Source: Saprospiraceae bacterium
GTDB taxonomy: Bacteria > Bacteroidota > Bacteroidia > Chitinophagales > Saprospiraceae
Assembly (NCBI GenBank): GCA_016787415.1
Contig: JAEUUT010000126.1
Location: forward strand, 1-36,072
DNA: 36,072 bases
Direction of reading: 5' to 3'
Shown: positions 25,679-34,597 of the stretch, piece after piece
Numbering within the stretch: position 1 is the stretch's first letter
Layout: each line of letters begins with the position of its first letter
Made by a program: the position numbers and the translations under genes
The notes under the pieces: generated by a model
What the model saw: only the letters and a program-made list of their open reading frames with translations
Told to the model about the DNA's origin: nothing
The model's database searches: none

Positions 25679-26014
25679 ATGAAACCATTTTTTGCATTTC
25701 TGTTATTGACGATTTCCACCACTTTTTTTCCACAAACTGCCGGAGCAACAACTGCCTTGGCAGGCATGGAACTGCACGAGCAAAAAGAACGCCTCTCCGA
25801 GCGCAAACTGCGTAAAATTCAACGCATCCTGAAACGCGCAGACTGGCAGCACCCGCCGTCCAACCTGGCCGATCGCTTGGTATGGCTGGGACTGTTTGGC
25901 CTGGGACTGGCATTTTGTATCTCCTTGTTCAGTATTCCGTTGAGCGGCATTCTTGCGGCGGCGGCCGTTGCCTGCCTTGTTGTGGGCGCTGTTTTCAAAC
26001 TGGGCAGCATATAA
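25679..26014 (+). CDS. Small membrane protein of unknown function
   Basis: The 111-residue product is not recognised. It has a signal peptide (about residues 1-23), a basic helical stretch with several Glu/Lys/Arg residues (HEQKERLSERKLRKIQRILK) and two adjacent hydrophobic segments near the C-terminus (about 67-108). Small proteins with this layout, sometimes called 'DUF' lipid-exposed proteins, are common in Bacteroidota. It lies 56 bases after a palindrome and 54 bases before the symporter gene. Confidence 0.65.
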   Translation: MKPFFAFLLLTISTTFFPQTAGATTALAGMELHEQKERLSERKLRKIQRILKRADWQHPPSNLADRLVWLGLFGLGLAFCISLFSIPLSGILAAAAVACLVVGAVFKLGSI

Positions 26015-26068
26015 GTACAAGTCAATTTTAATCTTGTACTTTAGCCGCCTAAAATCCTTTCTCCTGAT

Positions 26069-27523
26069 ATGAAATCAGCCAAATCGCTTTGGTTTGCCAT
26101 CCTGAGTGTTGCTGCAGTTGTCGGCCTTCACCTCTTGCCATCTGCTGGAATCCCCATCGAACCCGGTGTGCTCATGGGCGCCCGTTGGTGGGCCGTCGGC
26201 GCCTTGTGTATTTACGGTTACCGGAACAACTCCCTGACTACTTGGATATTGCTGAGCATGGTCATCGGCATGGCGGTTGGGTACGATTTTCCCAAAGTAG
26301 GTTCCAACCTGGAAATACTGAGTAAAATTTTTATTCAGTTGATCAAAACGGTGATTGCGCCCCTGCTGTTCGGCACCCTGGTAGCAGGCATTGCCGGACA
26401 AAGCAATTCCAAACAGGTAGGACGCATGAGCGCCAAAGCGTTTTCTTATTTTCTGGTGGCCACAGGTATTGCGCTGATAATCGGTTTGATTGCTATCAAT
26501 TTCTCTAAAGCCGGAGAAGGAATAGCCGTAAAATCGCCTGCAGCCGAACCCGTTTTTTTGCCGGCTACCGATCTTACCGTTCAGGTAGATTCTGTGAAAG
26601 GCACCGCCAAAATGCTGTACCACGGCAAGGAGTTGTCATCACCGCCTGCGAGTGTCAAGCAAAACTGGAAGTCTGTGATCCTGCATATTTTCCCTGAAAA
26701 CGTAGCCAAAATGATTTACGAAGGCGCTGTTTTGCAGGTAGTAATATTCAGCCTGATTTTTGGATTTGCATTGCGGCAGGTGTCGGAACACCACCGAAAA
26801 ATTATGCTCGACTGGGCCGAATCGCTCACGGAGGTGATGTTTAAATTTACCGGCATCATCATGTACTTCGCCCCGATTGCCGTGGGCGGCGCTATGGCCT
26901 ACACCATTGGCACCATGGGTTTCGATGTGGTGTGGAACCTGATCAAACTCTTGGGTACCCTGTACGCAGCCCTGATCATTTTTATCCTGCTGGTATTTAT
27001 TCCAGTGCTACTGATTTTCCGTATTCCCATTAAACGGTTCTTTGCGGCCATCTATGAGCCGGCTTCTCTGGCTTTCGCCACGGCCAGTTCGGAGGCTGCC
27101 TTGCCAAAAGCATTGTCGGCGATGGAAAAATTCGGCGTGCCCCGCAAGGTCGTTTCGTTTGTGCTTCCGACGGGTTACAGTTTCAACCTCGACGGCTCCA
27201 CGCTGTACCTATCGCTGGCCTCGGTATTTTGTGCACAGGCGGCCGGTATGCACCTGTCGTGGGAAACCCAACTGGCACTCATGGGCACCCTGTTGCTCAC
27301 GTCCAAAGGCGTGGCCGGTGTGCCGCGCGCCTCGCTGGTTATCCTGGCTGCTACGGTCAATCAATTCGGCATTCCAGAATGGCCCATTGCCATCATCTTG
27401 GGGGTAGATGCCCTGATGGATATGGGCCGCACCTGTGTCAACCTGATGGGCAACTGCCTGGCGTCGGCCGTCGTGGCGCGCTGGGAAGGCGAGTTTGACG
27501 ATGAGATGGCGAATAACGGGTAA
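26069..27523 (+). CDS. Dicarboxylate/amino acid:cation symporter (DAACS family)
   Basis: The 484-residue inner-membrane carrier belongs to the GltP/DctA (glutamate transporter-like) family, which takes up glutamate, aspartate or C4-dicarboxylates with Na+ or H+. Signature parts are the hairpin motif TASSEAALPKAL, the segment LPTGYSFNLDGSTLYLSLA with the conserved NLDG, GVAGVPRASLVIL in the second hairpin, and DALMDMGRTCVNLMGN with the substrate-binding Asp/Arg/Asn residues. An extra hydrophilic region between two early helices (about residues 150-215) is longer than in GltPh. Substrate cannot be assigned from sequence alone. Confidence 0.92.
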   Translation: MKSAKSLWFAILSVAAVVGLHLLPSAGIPIEPGVLMGARWWAVGALCIYGYRNNSLTTWILLSMVIGMAVGYDFPKVGSNLEILSKIFIQLIKTVIAPLLFGTLVAGIAGQSNSKQVGRMSAKAFSYFLVATGIALIIGLIAINFSKAGEGIAVKSPAAEPVFLPATDLTVQVDSVKGTAKMLYHGKELSSPPASVKQNWKSVILHIFPENVAKMIYEGAVLQVVIFSLIFGFALRQVSEHHRKIMLDWAESLTEVMFKFTGIIMYFAPIAVGGAMAYTIGTMGFDVVWNLIKLLGTLYAALIIFILLVFIPVLLIFRIPIKRFFAAIYEPASLAFATASSEAALPKALSAMEKFGVPRKVVSFVLPTGYSFNLDGSTLYLSLASVFCAQAAGMHLSWETQLALMGTLLLTSKGVAGVPRASLVILAATVNQFGIPEWPIAIILGVDALMDMGRTCVNLMGNCLASAVVARWEGEFDDEMANNG

Positions 27524-27614
27524 TGGGTAAAATTATCGGCATCGATTAGTATCGTTGGAACATCTTTTGCGGTAAAGAACACGCTCCATATTATCCTTCT
27601 TCTGAACTTTCTGT

Positions 27615-28475
27615 ATGAGTCACCCCTTACCTTTAATCGTCAATTTTACGCCCACTGGCATGGTTCCCACCAAAGAAATGACACCGCATGTGCCCATTTC
27701 TGTCAACGAAATCGTGGAACAGGTACACGAAGCCGCCGAACTGGGCATCACCCTGGTACACTTGCATGCACGCTCCGAAACGACCGGCCAACCTACCTGG
27801 GAGGCCGGTGTTTATGCCCGTATTTTTGAAGGTATTCGCAAGCACTGCCCCGATATGGTGCTATGTGCCAGCCTGAGCGGCCGCAATTTCAACGAATTTG
27901 AAAAGCGCTCCGAAGTGCTTTCCCTGCAACCGGATATGGGTAGCCTGACCCTGAGTTCGCTCAATTTTCCGGGACAAGCCAGTGTCAATTCTCCTGAAAT
28001 GATTCGCCAATTGGCCGAGGCCATGCTGCAAAACGGCGTACACCCGGAAATGGAGGTATTCGACCTGGGTATGATGCACTACGGGCATTATCTGATTCAA
28101 AAAGGACTGATACAGCCGCCTTATTATGTCAATATCATTGCCGGAAATATCGCTGGTATTCAGGCCAATATGACCGAACTGGGTATGGCCCGCCACCTCG
28201 TTCCACAGGGCGCATGGTGGGCTTTTGGAGGCATCGGACGGTTCCAGATGACGGCTGCTGCTATGGCCATTGCCAGCGGCGGCGGGGTGCGTATTGGTCT
28301 GGAGGATAATCTTTACCTCGACAGAGCGCGCCGACAACTGGCCACGAATATTCAATTGGTACAGCGGGTTCACGACCTCGCTCAGATGTTTGACCGGCCG
28401 ATCATGACGCCTGCTGAATTTGGTGCGCTGGGATTTTATAATCGAAATCGAGTTGGAGGATTTCTCGTAGAGTAG
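27615..28475 (+). CDS. BKACE-family beta-keto acid cleavage enzyme (DUF849)
   Basis: The 286-residue protein matches the BKACE family, which condenses a beta-keto acid with acetyl-CoA and includes the lysine-fermentation enzyme Kce (3-keto-5-aminohexanoate cleavage). The zinc-binding HLHAR motif is present (LVHLHARSE), as are the FDLGMM and GIGRFQM segments and the late GGGVRIGLEDN stretch. It is a cytosolic TIM-barrel enzyme. The family has many substrates, so the lysine role should not be assumed. Its last two codons and stop lie in the left arm of a near-perfect palindrome (from 28467). Confidence 0.88.
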   Translation: MSHPLPLIVNFTPTGMVPTKEMTPHVPISVNEIVEQVHEAAELGITLVHLHARSETTGQPTWEAGVYARIFEGIRKHCPDMVLCASLSGRNFNEFEKRSEVLSLQPDMGSLTLSSLNFPGQASVNSPEMIRQLAEAMLQNGVHPEMEVFDLGMMHYGHYLIQKGLIQPPYYVNIIAGNIAGIQANMTELGMARHLVPQGAWWAFGGIGRFQMTAAAMAIASGGGVRIGLEDNLYLDRARRQLATNIQLVQRVHDLAQMFDRPIMTPAEFGALGFYNRNRVGGFLVE

Positions 28476-28615
28476 TTTCCCGCAGAACTCGCAGATTTAC
28501 CCGCAGAATTCGCAGAACGTAGAGTACACATTTAACATAGATGAATAACATTGTGTACGCTACGTTCTGCGAATTCTGCGGGTAAATCTGCGAGTTCTGC
28601 GGGAAACTACTCTAC
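28467..28615. repeat. Near-perfect long palindrome (two 64-bp arms)
   Basis: The left arm 28467-28530 and right arm 28552-28615 are reverse complements with one mismatch in 64 bases, separated by a 21-base loop. Each arm contains related short units such as CCCGCAGAATTCGCAGA and CCGCAGAACTCGCAGAT. A partial extra unit follows at 28616-28630. The left arm includes the stop codon of the BKACE gene. The core is shared with 25561-25623. Confidence 0.92.
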
Positions 28616-28655
28616 GGGAAATTACGCTACAAGACTTTTTTTAAAACCACACACC

Positions 28656-29324
28656 ATGCCTCGTTTTTACCTGCTCGGGCAGAGCAATTTCGGCATTTCC
28701 GTTCTACTGGATTGTCTTTCCTGTATATACCCGGACGAACAACTTCATACCGATATTGTAGCCAACTTGCCAGCCGAACAGAATGCATCGCTCGCATTTG
28801 CCTATGAAGCGCCCGGCGTACAAAGCACGGTGTACCACTGGCAAGACTGGACGCCCGACGCTATTACGCCTTGCCTGATTGGCTCTATTGGAAAAGGGAG
28901 AAGGGCAATTTTCGAGTTTTTTGAAACGCATTTTCAAATAAAAGAAGACCGATACTTCTCTACCATCCATCCATCCGCAGTCGTATCAAAAAGCGTTGAA
29001 ATGGGCAGGGGTATTCACATCAGCCCGCTCTCGGCAGTAGCGCCGCATGCGAGGCTTGGCGATTTTGTCGTCATCAATCGAAATGCCAGTGTGGGCCACC
29101 ATACCATGCTCGAACGTTTCGCTACCGTCAACCCCGGCGCCCATGTAGCAGGCGCCTGCCATATCGGCGAAGGCACAACGATCGGTGCAGGCGCTACCGT
29201 TATCGACCGGATTTCGATTGGCGCCGGTTCTGTCATCGGCGCCGGATCGGTGGTGACGCGGGATATTCCGGCCGGGGTAGTGGCGTTTGGGAACCCGGCC
29301 AAGGTGATACGGGAAGTGGGCTGA
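28656..29324 (+). CDS. NeuD/PglD-like sugar O- or N-acetyltransferase (hexapeptide repeat)
   Basis: I start at the ATG at 28656; the open frame continues upstream through the palindrome from a GTG at 28551, but that part is only repeat sequence. The 222-residue product has an N-terminal Rossmann-like substrate domain and a C-terminal left-handed beta helix with hexapeptide repeats (IHPSAVVSKSVEMGRGIHIS and many later copies). The likely catalytic histidine is in SVGHHTMLE. It ends with VVAFGNPAKVIRE, typical of this family. Such enzymes acetylate sialic acid or amino-sugars for surface glycans. No other glycan genes are adjacent. Confidence 0.88.
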   Translation: MPRFYLLGQSNFGISVLLDCLSCIYPDEQLHTDIVANLPAEQNASLAFAYEAPGVQSTVYHWQDWTPDAITPCLIGSIGKGRRAIFEFFETHFQIKEDRYFSTIHPSAVVSKSVEMGRGIHISPLSAVAPHARLGDFVVINRNASVGHHTMLERFATVNPGAHVAGACHIGEGTTIGAGATVIDRISIGAGSVIGAGSVVTRDIPAGVVAFGNPAKVIREVG

Positions 29325-29463
29325 ACAGTGAAATATTTTCAGATACCCTATAGTAAGCAAATGAGCCGCTGCCTGATTACATTTGCAAGAATCGAGGCAA
29401 GAACGCTGACATATCATGCGTGACATATTTCGGTTTAGAACCCAGGCGAAAGAAAACCGGGAA

Positions 29464-32310
29464 ATGCTGAAAAAATATCTCCATTTTATCCTGATACTTT
29501 ATTGTTTGGGTTTGAGCGCCCAGCATACGCCAGAGCCTGATTCCACACTCTGGCCGCTCGTGGAGCGGCAATTGGATATGCGGCCTTCCGATACCACTTT
29601 CGAGTTTATCCTGCCTATCGTACGTACTCCTTGCGGCCAGGATATGGCATGCCTGCTCCTAAATTACGGCAATATAATGTACCAACTGGAGCATCAGCGT
29701 TTCCATCTGCCCGCCGCTATTGCAGTAGGGCAGGAAATGATAAAAATAGCGCATGAACACCATGCCGATGAGGAGGAAGCCAGTGCGTATAAACGTATTG
29801 GCAGTTATTATGATGCCTTGGGAGACTCGCATAAAGCCATCATGTCTCTTGATAAAGCGCTCGAACTCTATCAAAAAAACGGGGAAATATACCAGGTCAC
29901 GTTCCTTCGGGCAAACAGGATACACCTCACGCAACAGCGTGTCGAAGATGTGCTCCCTGAAATGAATGCGTTGCTGACACAAGTACTGGCAACAGGAGAT
30001 GCACAAAGCATCCGGTACATGCATTTAGTACTGCTCGATATGACAGTTGAAGCCGGACAATATGACGAAGCCGCATCTCATATCGCTTATTTGGAAAAAA
30101 TACCGGTTTCTACGCCGCTCCAACCCCATGAATATGGGCTACTCATCATCCTCAACAGAGGGCGCGCCCAATTGGCGGAGGCCCGGAATAATCTGGCAGA
30201 AGCGGAATTCTATTACCAGAAAACCCTGCGCCTTTGTGAGGCAGAACCCAGCCTCTGGCTGGAAATTGACATCTTGCAATTGTTAGCCAATCTTGAATGG
30301 AAGCGCAATAATACCAGCATAGCAAAATCGTACCTCCAGAAAGCGCAATTCAAAGCAGAAAATCTGAAACTCGACGACTTGTTAGCGCCCATTTTTGAAC
30401 TGAAGGCGAAAATAGCCGAGTCAGAAGGGGACTTTGAAAATGCACTCCTTTACCTGAAAAAAAAGTACCTCTGCGAAGCTCGATTCAAAGATAAAAACGC
30501 CGGGTTCGATCTCAGGCGTTACAACCTGCAGTTGGAAAAAGATCAACTTACCACGGAAAACCGAAACAGGGCCCTACAACTGGAACTCAGAAGCATCCAA
30601 CTCCGCACCGCACTGCTCAGTACCTTGCTGATATTATTACTGGCTGCTTTTCTGTTGGTAGGGCTGCGTCGGCAGCGGAAACAAAAGCAGCATCTGGAGG
30701 CCCAAAACAGTGTCATTCAGCAACAGACCGAGCAGTTGAAGTCGCTCGACGCTGCCAAGTCACGCTTTTTTGCCAACGTGAGCCACGAACTGCGTACCCC
30801 GCTCACCTTGATGCTCGGCCCCATACACACCCTGTTGAAAGAAAAAAACTGGACGGACAAACAGCAACGCCTGCTCTCCATCGCCAGCCAGAGCGGTAAA
30901 CAACTGGAACAACTTATTGGAGAAATACTGGATCTGCGAAAACTGGAATCCGGCAACATGAAACTGCATGAAACGCCGACAGAAATACGCACTTTTTTTA
31001 ATACCTACCTGGCACAGTTTGAGTCGCTGGCGGAGCACAAACAAATCAAATTTTCCTATTCCGTCGATGCTGCAAATGGCCTGATGGTCCATATAGACCA
31101 GGCCAAATGCCGTCAGATTCTCTATAACCTCCTCTCCAACGCATTCAAATTCACCCTGCCGCATGGAAACATCTCCGCAAACGTGTCGATACAGAACGGC
31201 AGGCTCCATATCCAGGTAGCGGATTCCGGTGCTGGTATCCATGCTGATGACTTGCCGCATGTATTCGACCGTTTTTTTCAGACCTCCCGGCCCGACAAAC
31301 CGGTGGAAGGCGGTACGGGTATCGGCCTGCATCTTTGCCAGGAATACGCGCATCTTTTCGGCGGAACCATCGACGTGCATAGCGAAGAAGGGAAAGGCTC
31401 GATTTTTCAGGTAGAGTTCCCTGTCACATGGGCAAACAACGCTCCGTCAGCAGAAGATCATGCATTGGTGCTCGATGGCGAAGCGGTACTCCCTGCCAAC
31501 AGCGCCGAGGCTCTAGCCGTTTTTGTACTCGACGCTTCTATGCCGACCGTTCTGGTCGTAGAAGACAAGGTAGAACTACAAGAGTATCTTCGGATGATTC
31601 TGGCGGAAAAATATCAGGTTGTCACAGCAGAAAATGGCCAGGTAGCGCTCGCATGGCTGACGGAGCAGCAAAAAAACGGCAAACCTTTGCCCGCACTCAT
31701 ACTTTCTGACCTGATGATGCCAGTGATGGACGGCTATCAATTACTCGAAAAACTGAAATCCGACGACAATACCCGTCACATACCCGTTATCATGCTCACT
31801 GCACGGGTAGATGTGCAGGATAAACTCAAGGCCCTGCGCATCGGTGTAGACGACTACCTGCTCAAACCTTTCGATGAGGAAGAGTTGCTGGTACGGATGG
31901 AAAATTTGCTGAAAAACCAGTCCATGCGGCAGGAATACCGCGTCGAGGAATCAGCATCGGCTGAAAAAACGCCCCTGTTGTCTGCCGCCGACCGAGCCTG
32001 GCTGGAAACATTTGAAGCCTACGTTCGTAGCCACCTGGCCAGCGATCTGCTCACAGTTCCTGTGTTGGCCCACGAGTTTGCCATGAGCGAATCTACCCTG
32101 TTGCGCCAGTTGAAACGCCTGACGGGCCTTTCGCCCCTCCAGTACATACAGGAAGTGCGCTTGCATGAAGCCCGTGCTTTGCTCGAAAACGGGACATACA
32201 ACTCCGTGGCCCTGGTGGCTTTAAAAACCGGATACGATGACCCCCGGTATTTCTCGAGAATTTTCCGGCAGCAATTTGGAAAATCGCCCTCGGATATGTT
32301 AACAAATTGA
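29464..32310 (+). CDS. Hybrid two-component regulator: TPR sensor, histidine kinase, receiver and AraC DNA-binding domain
   Basis: I prefer the ATG at 29464 because a signal-like sequence follows (MLKKYLHFILILYCLGLSAQ); the frame opens at 29416. The 948-residue protein has TPR-like helical repeats (about 90-370), a membrane helix (about 380-402), a short coiled coil, a HisKA domain with His441 in SHELRTPLTLML, and an HATPase domain with LLSNAFKFT, DSGAGIHADD and GGTGIGLHL. A receiver domain follows, with Asp749 in LSDLMMPVMDG and Lys801, and a C-terminal AraC-type helix-turn-helix (about 845-948). The whole phosphorelay and its DNA-binding output sit in one chain. Here TPRs replace the propeller sensor seen in polysaccharide-sensing hybrids. 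Target genes may be downstream. Confidence 0.93.
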   Translation: MLKKYLHFILILYCLGLSAQHTPEPDSTLWPLVERQLDMRPSDTTFEFILPIVRTPCGQDMACLLLNYGNIMYQLEHQRFHLPAAIAVGQEMIKIAHEHHADEEEASAYKRIGSYYDALGDSHKAIMSLDKALELYQKNGEIYQVTFLRANRIHLTQQRVEDVLPEMNALLTQVLATGDAQSIRYMHLVLLDMTVEAGQYDEAASHIAYLEKIPVSTPLQPHEYGLLIILNRGRAQLAEARNNLAEAEFYYQKTLRLCEAEPSLWLEIDILQLLANLEWKRNNTSIAKSYLQKAQFKAENLKLDDLLAPIFELKAKIAESEGDFENALLYLKKKYLCEARFKDKNAGFDLRRYNLQLEKDQLTTENRNRALQLELRSIQLRTALLSTLLILLLAAFLLVGLRRQRKQKQHLEAQNSVIQQQTEQLKSLDAAKSRFFANVSHELRTPLTLMLGPIHTLLKEKNWTDKQQRLLSIASQSGKQLEQLIGEILDLRKLESGNMKLHETPTEIRTFFNTYLAQFESLAEHKQIKFSYSVDAANGLMVHIDQAKCRQILYNLLSNAFKFTLPHGNISANVSIQNGRLHIQVADSGAGIHADDLPHVFDRFFQTSRPDKPVEGGTGIGLHLCQEYAHLFGGTIDVHSEEGKGSIFQVEFPVTWANNAPSAEDHALVLDGEAVLPANSAEALAVFVLDASMPTVLVVEDKVELQEYLRMILAEKYQVVTAENGQVALAWLTEQQKNGKPLPALILSDLMMPVMDGYQLLEKLKSDDNTRHIPVIMLTARVDVQDKLKALRIGVDDYLLKPFDEEELLVRMENLLKNQSMRQEYRVEESASAEKTPLLSAADRAWLETFEAYVRSHLASDLLTVPVLAHEFAMSESTLLRQLKRLTGLSPLQYIQEVRLHEARALLENGTYNSVALVALKTGYDDPRYFSRIFRQQFGKSPSDMLTN

Positions 32311-32489
32311 TAGTCATTGGTTTAGACCTTAGAGCCTGCCAGAACTACCTTCTTTTTTCCATCTCATTTTGACGGATTTGTCCACCCGATTGACGAAATA
32401 GTCCACTCGGGAAGGCCTCACCTTTGTCCTCGTTGGGCGGAGTAACCCGCTCAAAAACCACTCTTAATCACCTCACAACTTTTTGAACA

Positions 32490-34484
32490 ATGAGAAACAG
32501 TATTACTTTTTTAATGGCATTTTGTCTCCTGACTTTTGTGGCGCACACACAGACCGTCGAAACAGTAGCGACCGGATTGTCTGCCCCGCTCGGGCTGGTT
32601 CGTAGCGGAACAAATTTGTATGTAAGTGAATATAATAGCACTGAAATTTCAAAAACAGATCTCACGCAGCCCCTACCTGCTCCGGTGACGGCTGTTTTGC
32701 AGGGGATACAAAGCCCAACCGGCCTTCTGGTTATTGGCGATTATCTGTATTTCTGCGCGGAGGGAGTATTGCCTGGCGGTACTACTTCGGTGGGAAGAAT
32801 CAACCTGACTTCCATGAACCCGGTCATCGAGGCAGTGACTACCAACGTAGACCCGACATACGGGGCACAAGTGTTACTAAGAAATGGAGATGATTTGTAC
32901 ATCAGTGCGGCGAATGGCAATGCAGGGCATCAGGGAATTCACAAAATAAATCTTGCCGCTTCGTTGCCCTGGACTGCTGTACCGGTTCTTTCGACAGAAC
33001 CAGTTTCCGGGATGAACCTGAAAGGGAATGAGTTGTATTTCAGTTATTACGGAGGAAATACAGTTAAGAAGATCAATATTTCGCAAACCAATCCTGTGCC
33101 CGTTACGGTCATTTCAGGTTTGGCTGGCCCGGATGGTCTGACTTTCAACGGCAACTTCCTGTATATTTCGGAATTCGATGCGGGTAAAATTTCCAGAATA
33201 GACGTTACGCAAGACAACCCCGTTGCTGAAACGGTGGCTTCAGGTTTAGATGGCCCAAGTCTGACGGCCTTCGACGGCACTGCGTTCTACTTCGCTGAAT
33301 ACATTGCCGGGAGAGTATCCCGTATTGTCCTCAATCAACCCGTCCTGTCTCCGATTTCCACCTGTGATAATATGACTGCTACCCTTGGTGGCGCCTCCCC
33401 CGGCAGTGGCATTTACAGCGGCCCGGGCATAACGGATGACGGCAATGGAGAGACGTTTACGTTCAATCCGGCCCAGGCAGGCGGCCCGGGTGTGTACGCC
33501 ATCACCTACACATTACCGAATGGCGTTTCGACCAGTTCTACTATTACCGTGAACGCTGCACCGGTCATTGGCGTGTTTGGGTTCCTGACCGTCGTGACTT
33601 TCCCTGCCTCGCCGCTGCCCGACCCGGATGCCGGTCCTGCTGGAGGCGTTTATGCCGGTTCAGGTGTATTACCGGGTAATATTTTTGATGCTGCCCTGGC
33701 CGGTGTCGGCGTGCATCTGATTACCTACACGTACACCGATGGCAACGGTTGCAGTGCGACGGGTACCGGCACCATTCAGGTATTACCTCCTTCCGATGAT
33801 GCCTGCGCAGGCGCTACCGACATCAACAACCTGCTGGGCGGGGCGCCCAACGCTCCACAGGTATCTACTTTGCAAAATAACACTGCCTATAGTGTGGCAA
33901 ACGACCCGGACATCATCTCCAGCTGCTTTTACCAAAATGATCCGCTGCAACACACGATCTGGTACTCCTTTACCGGCGATGGCAATACTTACCGCATTCG
34001 ATCTGTGCAGTGCAATGCAACAAATTACATTCAAACAGGCGATACGCAGGTGGCCATCTTCTCCGGCAATTGCGACAACCTGGCGCAGGTGGCCTGCAAC
34101 GACGACGAAGACGGAAGCACGAACATCCTCAACTTTAGTGTAAATATTCCGACCCAGGCCGGCCAAACCTACCGAATGCTGGTGGATGGATACGGTGGCT
34201 TGCAGGGCGAATTCTGCCTGGAAGTAACCAACGTGACTCCCAGCGCCGTTACCGAAATTGAGCAGACCAATATTCGCATTTCACCCAACCCTACCACTGG
34301 CATGCTGCGGCTGGCAAATGTAGACGCCGATCTGTTGCAGGTGTTCGATGTAGCAGGCCGGATGGTTTTGACGCAGTCGCGGCCAGGCGCTACGCTCGAT
34401 CTTACAAATATCCCGGCAGGTACGTATTTTCTTAAAATCATGGAGAAAAACGAGGTGTACTCCGCCCGGGTTGTAAAAGAGTAA
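32490..34484 (+). CDS. Secreted beta-propeller protein with T9SS type A sorting domain
   Basis: The 664-residue protein has a signal peptide (about 1-20). Residues 22-285 hold four to six NHL/YncE-like propeller repeats (such as GLSAPLGLVRSGTNLYVSEY). Then come two Ig-like segments (about 290-430; GVYAITYTLPNG), a Cys-containing jelly-roll-like domain (about 435-585; YSFTGDGNTYRIRS), and a C-terminal sorting domain (about 590-664) with ISPNPTTG, LQVFDVAGR and LTNIPAGTYFLKI. This is a type IX secretion signal, so the protein reaches the cell surface or medium. Its binding partner is unknown. The 179-base gap upstream (32311-32489) holds no clear gene or promoter. Confidence 0.88.
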   Translation: MRNSITFLMAFCLLTFVAHTQTVETVATGLSAPLGLVRSGTNLYVSEYNSTEISKTDLTQPLPAPVTAVLQGIQSPTGLLVIGDYLYFCAEGVLPGGTTSVGRINLTSMNPVIEAVTTNVDPTYGAQVLLRNGDDLYISAANGNAGHQGIHKINLAASLPWTAVPVLSTEPVSGMNLKGNELYFSYYGGNTVKKINISQTNPVPVTVISGLAGPDGLTFNGNFLYISEFDAGKISRIDVTQDNPVAETVASGLDGPSLTAFDGTAFYFAEYIAGRVSRIVLNQPVLSPISTCDNMTATLGGASPGSGIYSGPGITDDGNGETFTFNPAQAGGPGVYAITYTLPNGVSTSSTITVNAAPVIGVFGFLTVVTFPASPLPDPDAGPAGGVYAGSGVLPGNIFDAALAGVGVHLITYTYTDGNGCSATGTGTIQVLPPSDDACAGATDINNLLGGAPNAPQVSTLQNNTAYSVANDPDIISSCFYQNDPLQHTIWYSFTGDGNTYRIRSVQCNATNYIQTGDTQVAIFSGNCDNLAQVACNDDEDGSTNILNFSVNIPTQAGQTYRMLVDGYGGLQGEFCLEVTNVTPSAVTEIEQTNIRISPNPTTGMLRLANVDADLLQVFDVAGRMVLTQSRPGATLDLTNIPAGTYFLKIMEKNEVYSARVVKE

Positions 34485-34494
34485 TTGGAAGATT

Positions 34495-34553
34495 ATCAAC
34501 ATATTGTACACCTGTTTTTCTCATAAAATAACATCGGGGTACAATGTGCTGAT
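34495..34553. repeat. Inverted repeat with 15-bp arms between the propeller and protease genes
   Basis: The left arm 34495-34509 (ATCAACATATTGTAC) pairs with 34539-34553, two mismatches, with a 29-base loop. A short direct repeat, ACCTGTTTTTCTCAT (34510-34524) and ACCTGTTTCTCAT (from 34555), overlaps it. It may act as terminator for the propeller gene or as an operator for the next gene. Confidence 0.6.
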
Positions 34554-34597
34554 AACCTGTTTCTCATTTTTCCTTTCAAACAAAATTCATATTTCCA

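Noticed and set aside
28551..28655. Extended N-terminus of the acetyltransferase
   Set aside because: It translates the right arm of the palindrome; the ATG at 28656 starts the normal NeuD-type sequence.
29378..29385. TACATTTG box before the hybrid regulator
   Set aside because: Fits the -7 consensus and is well placed, but no -33 element is visible; too weak to list.
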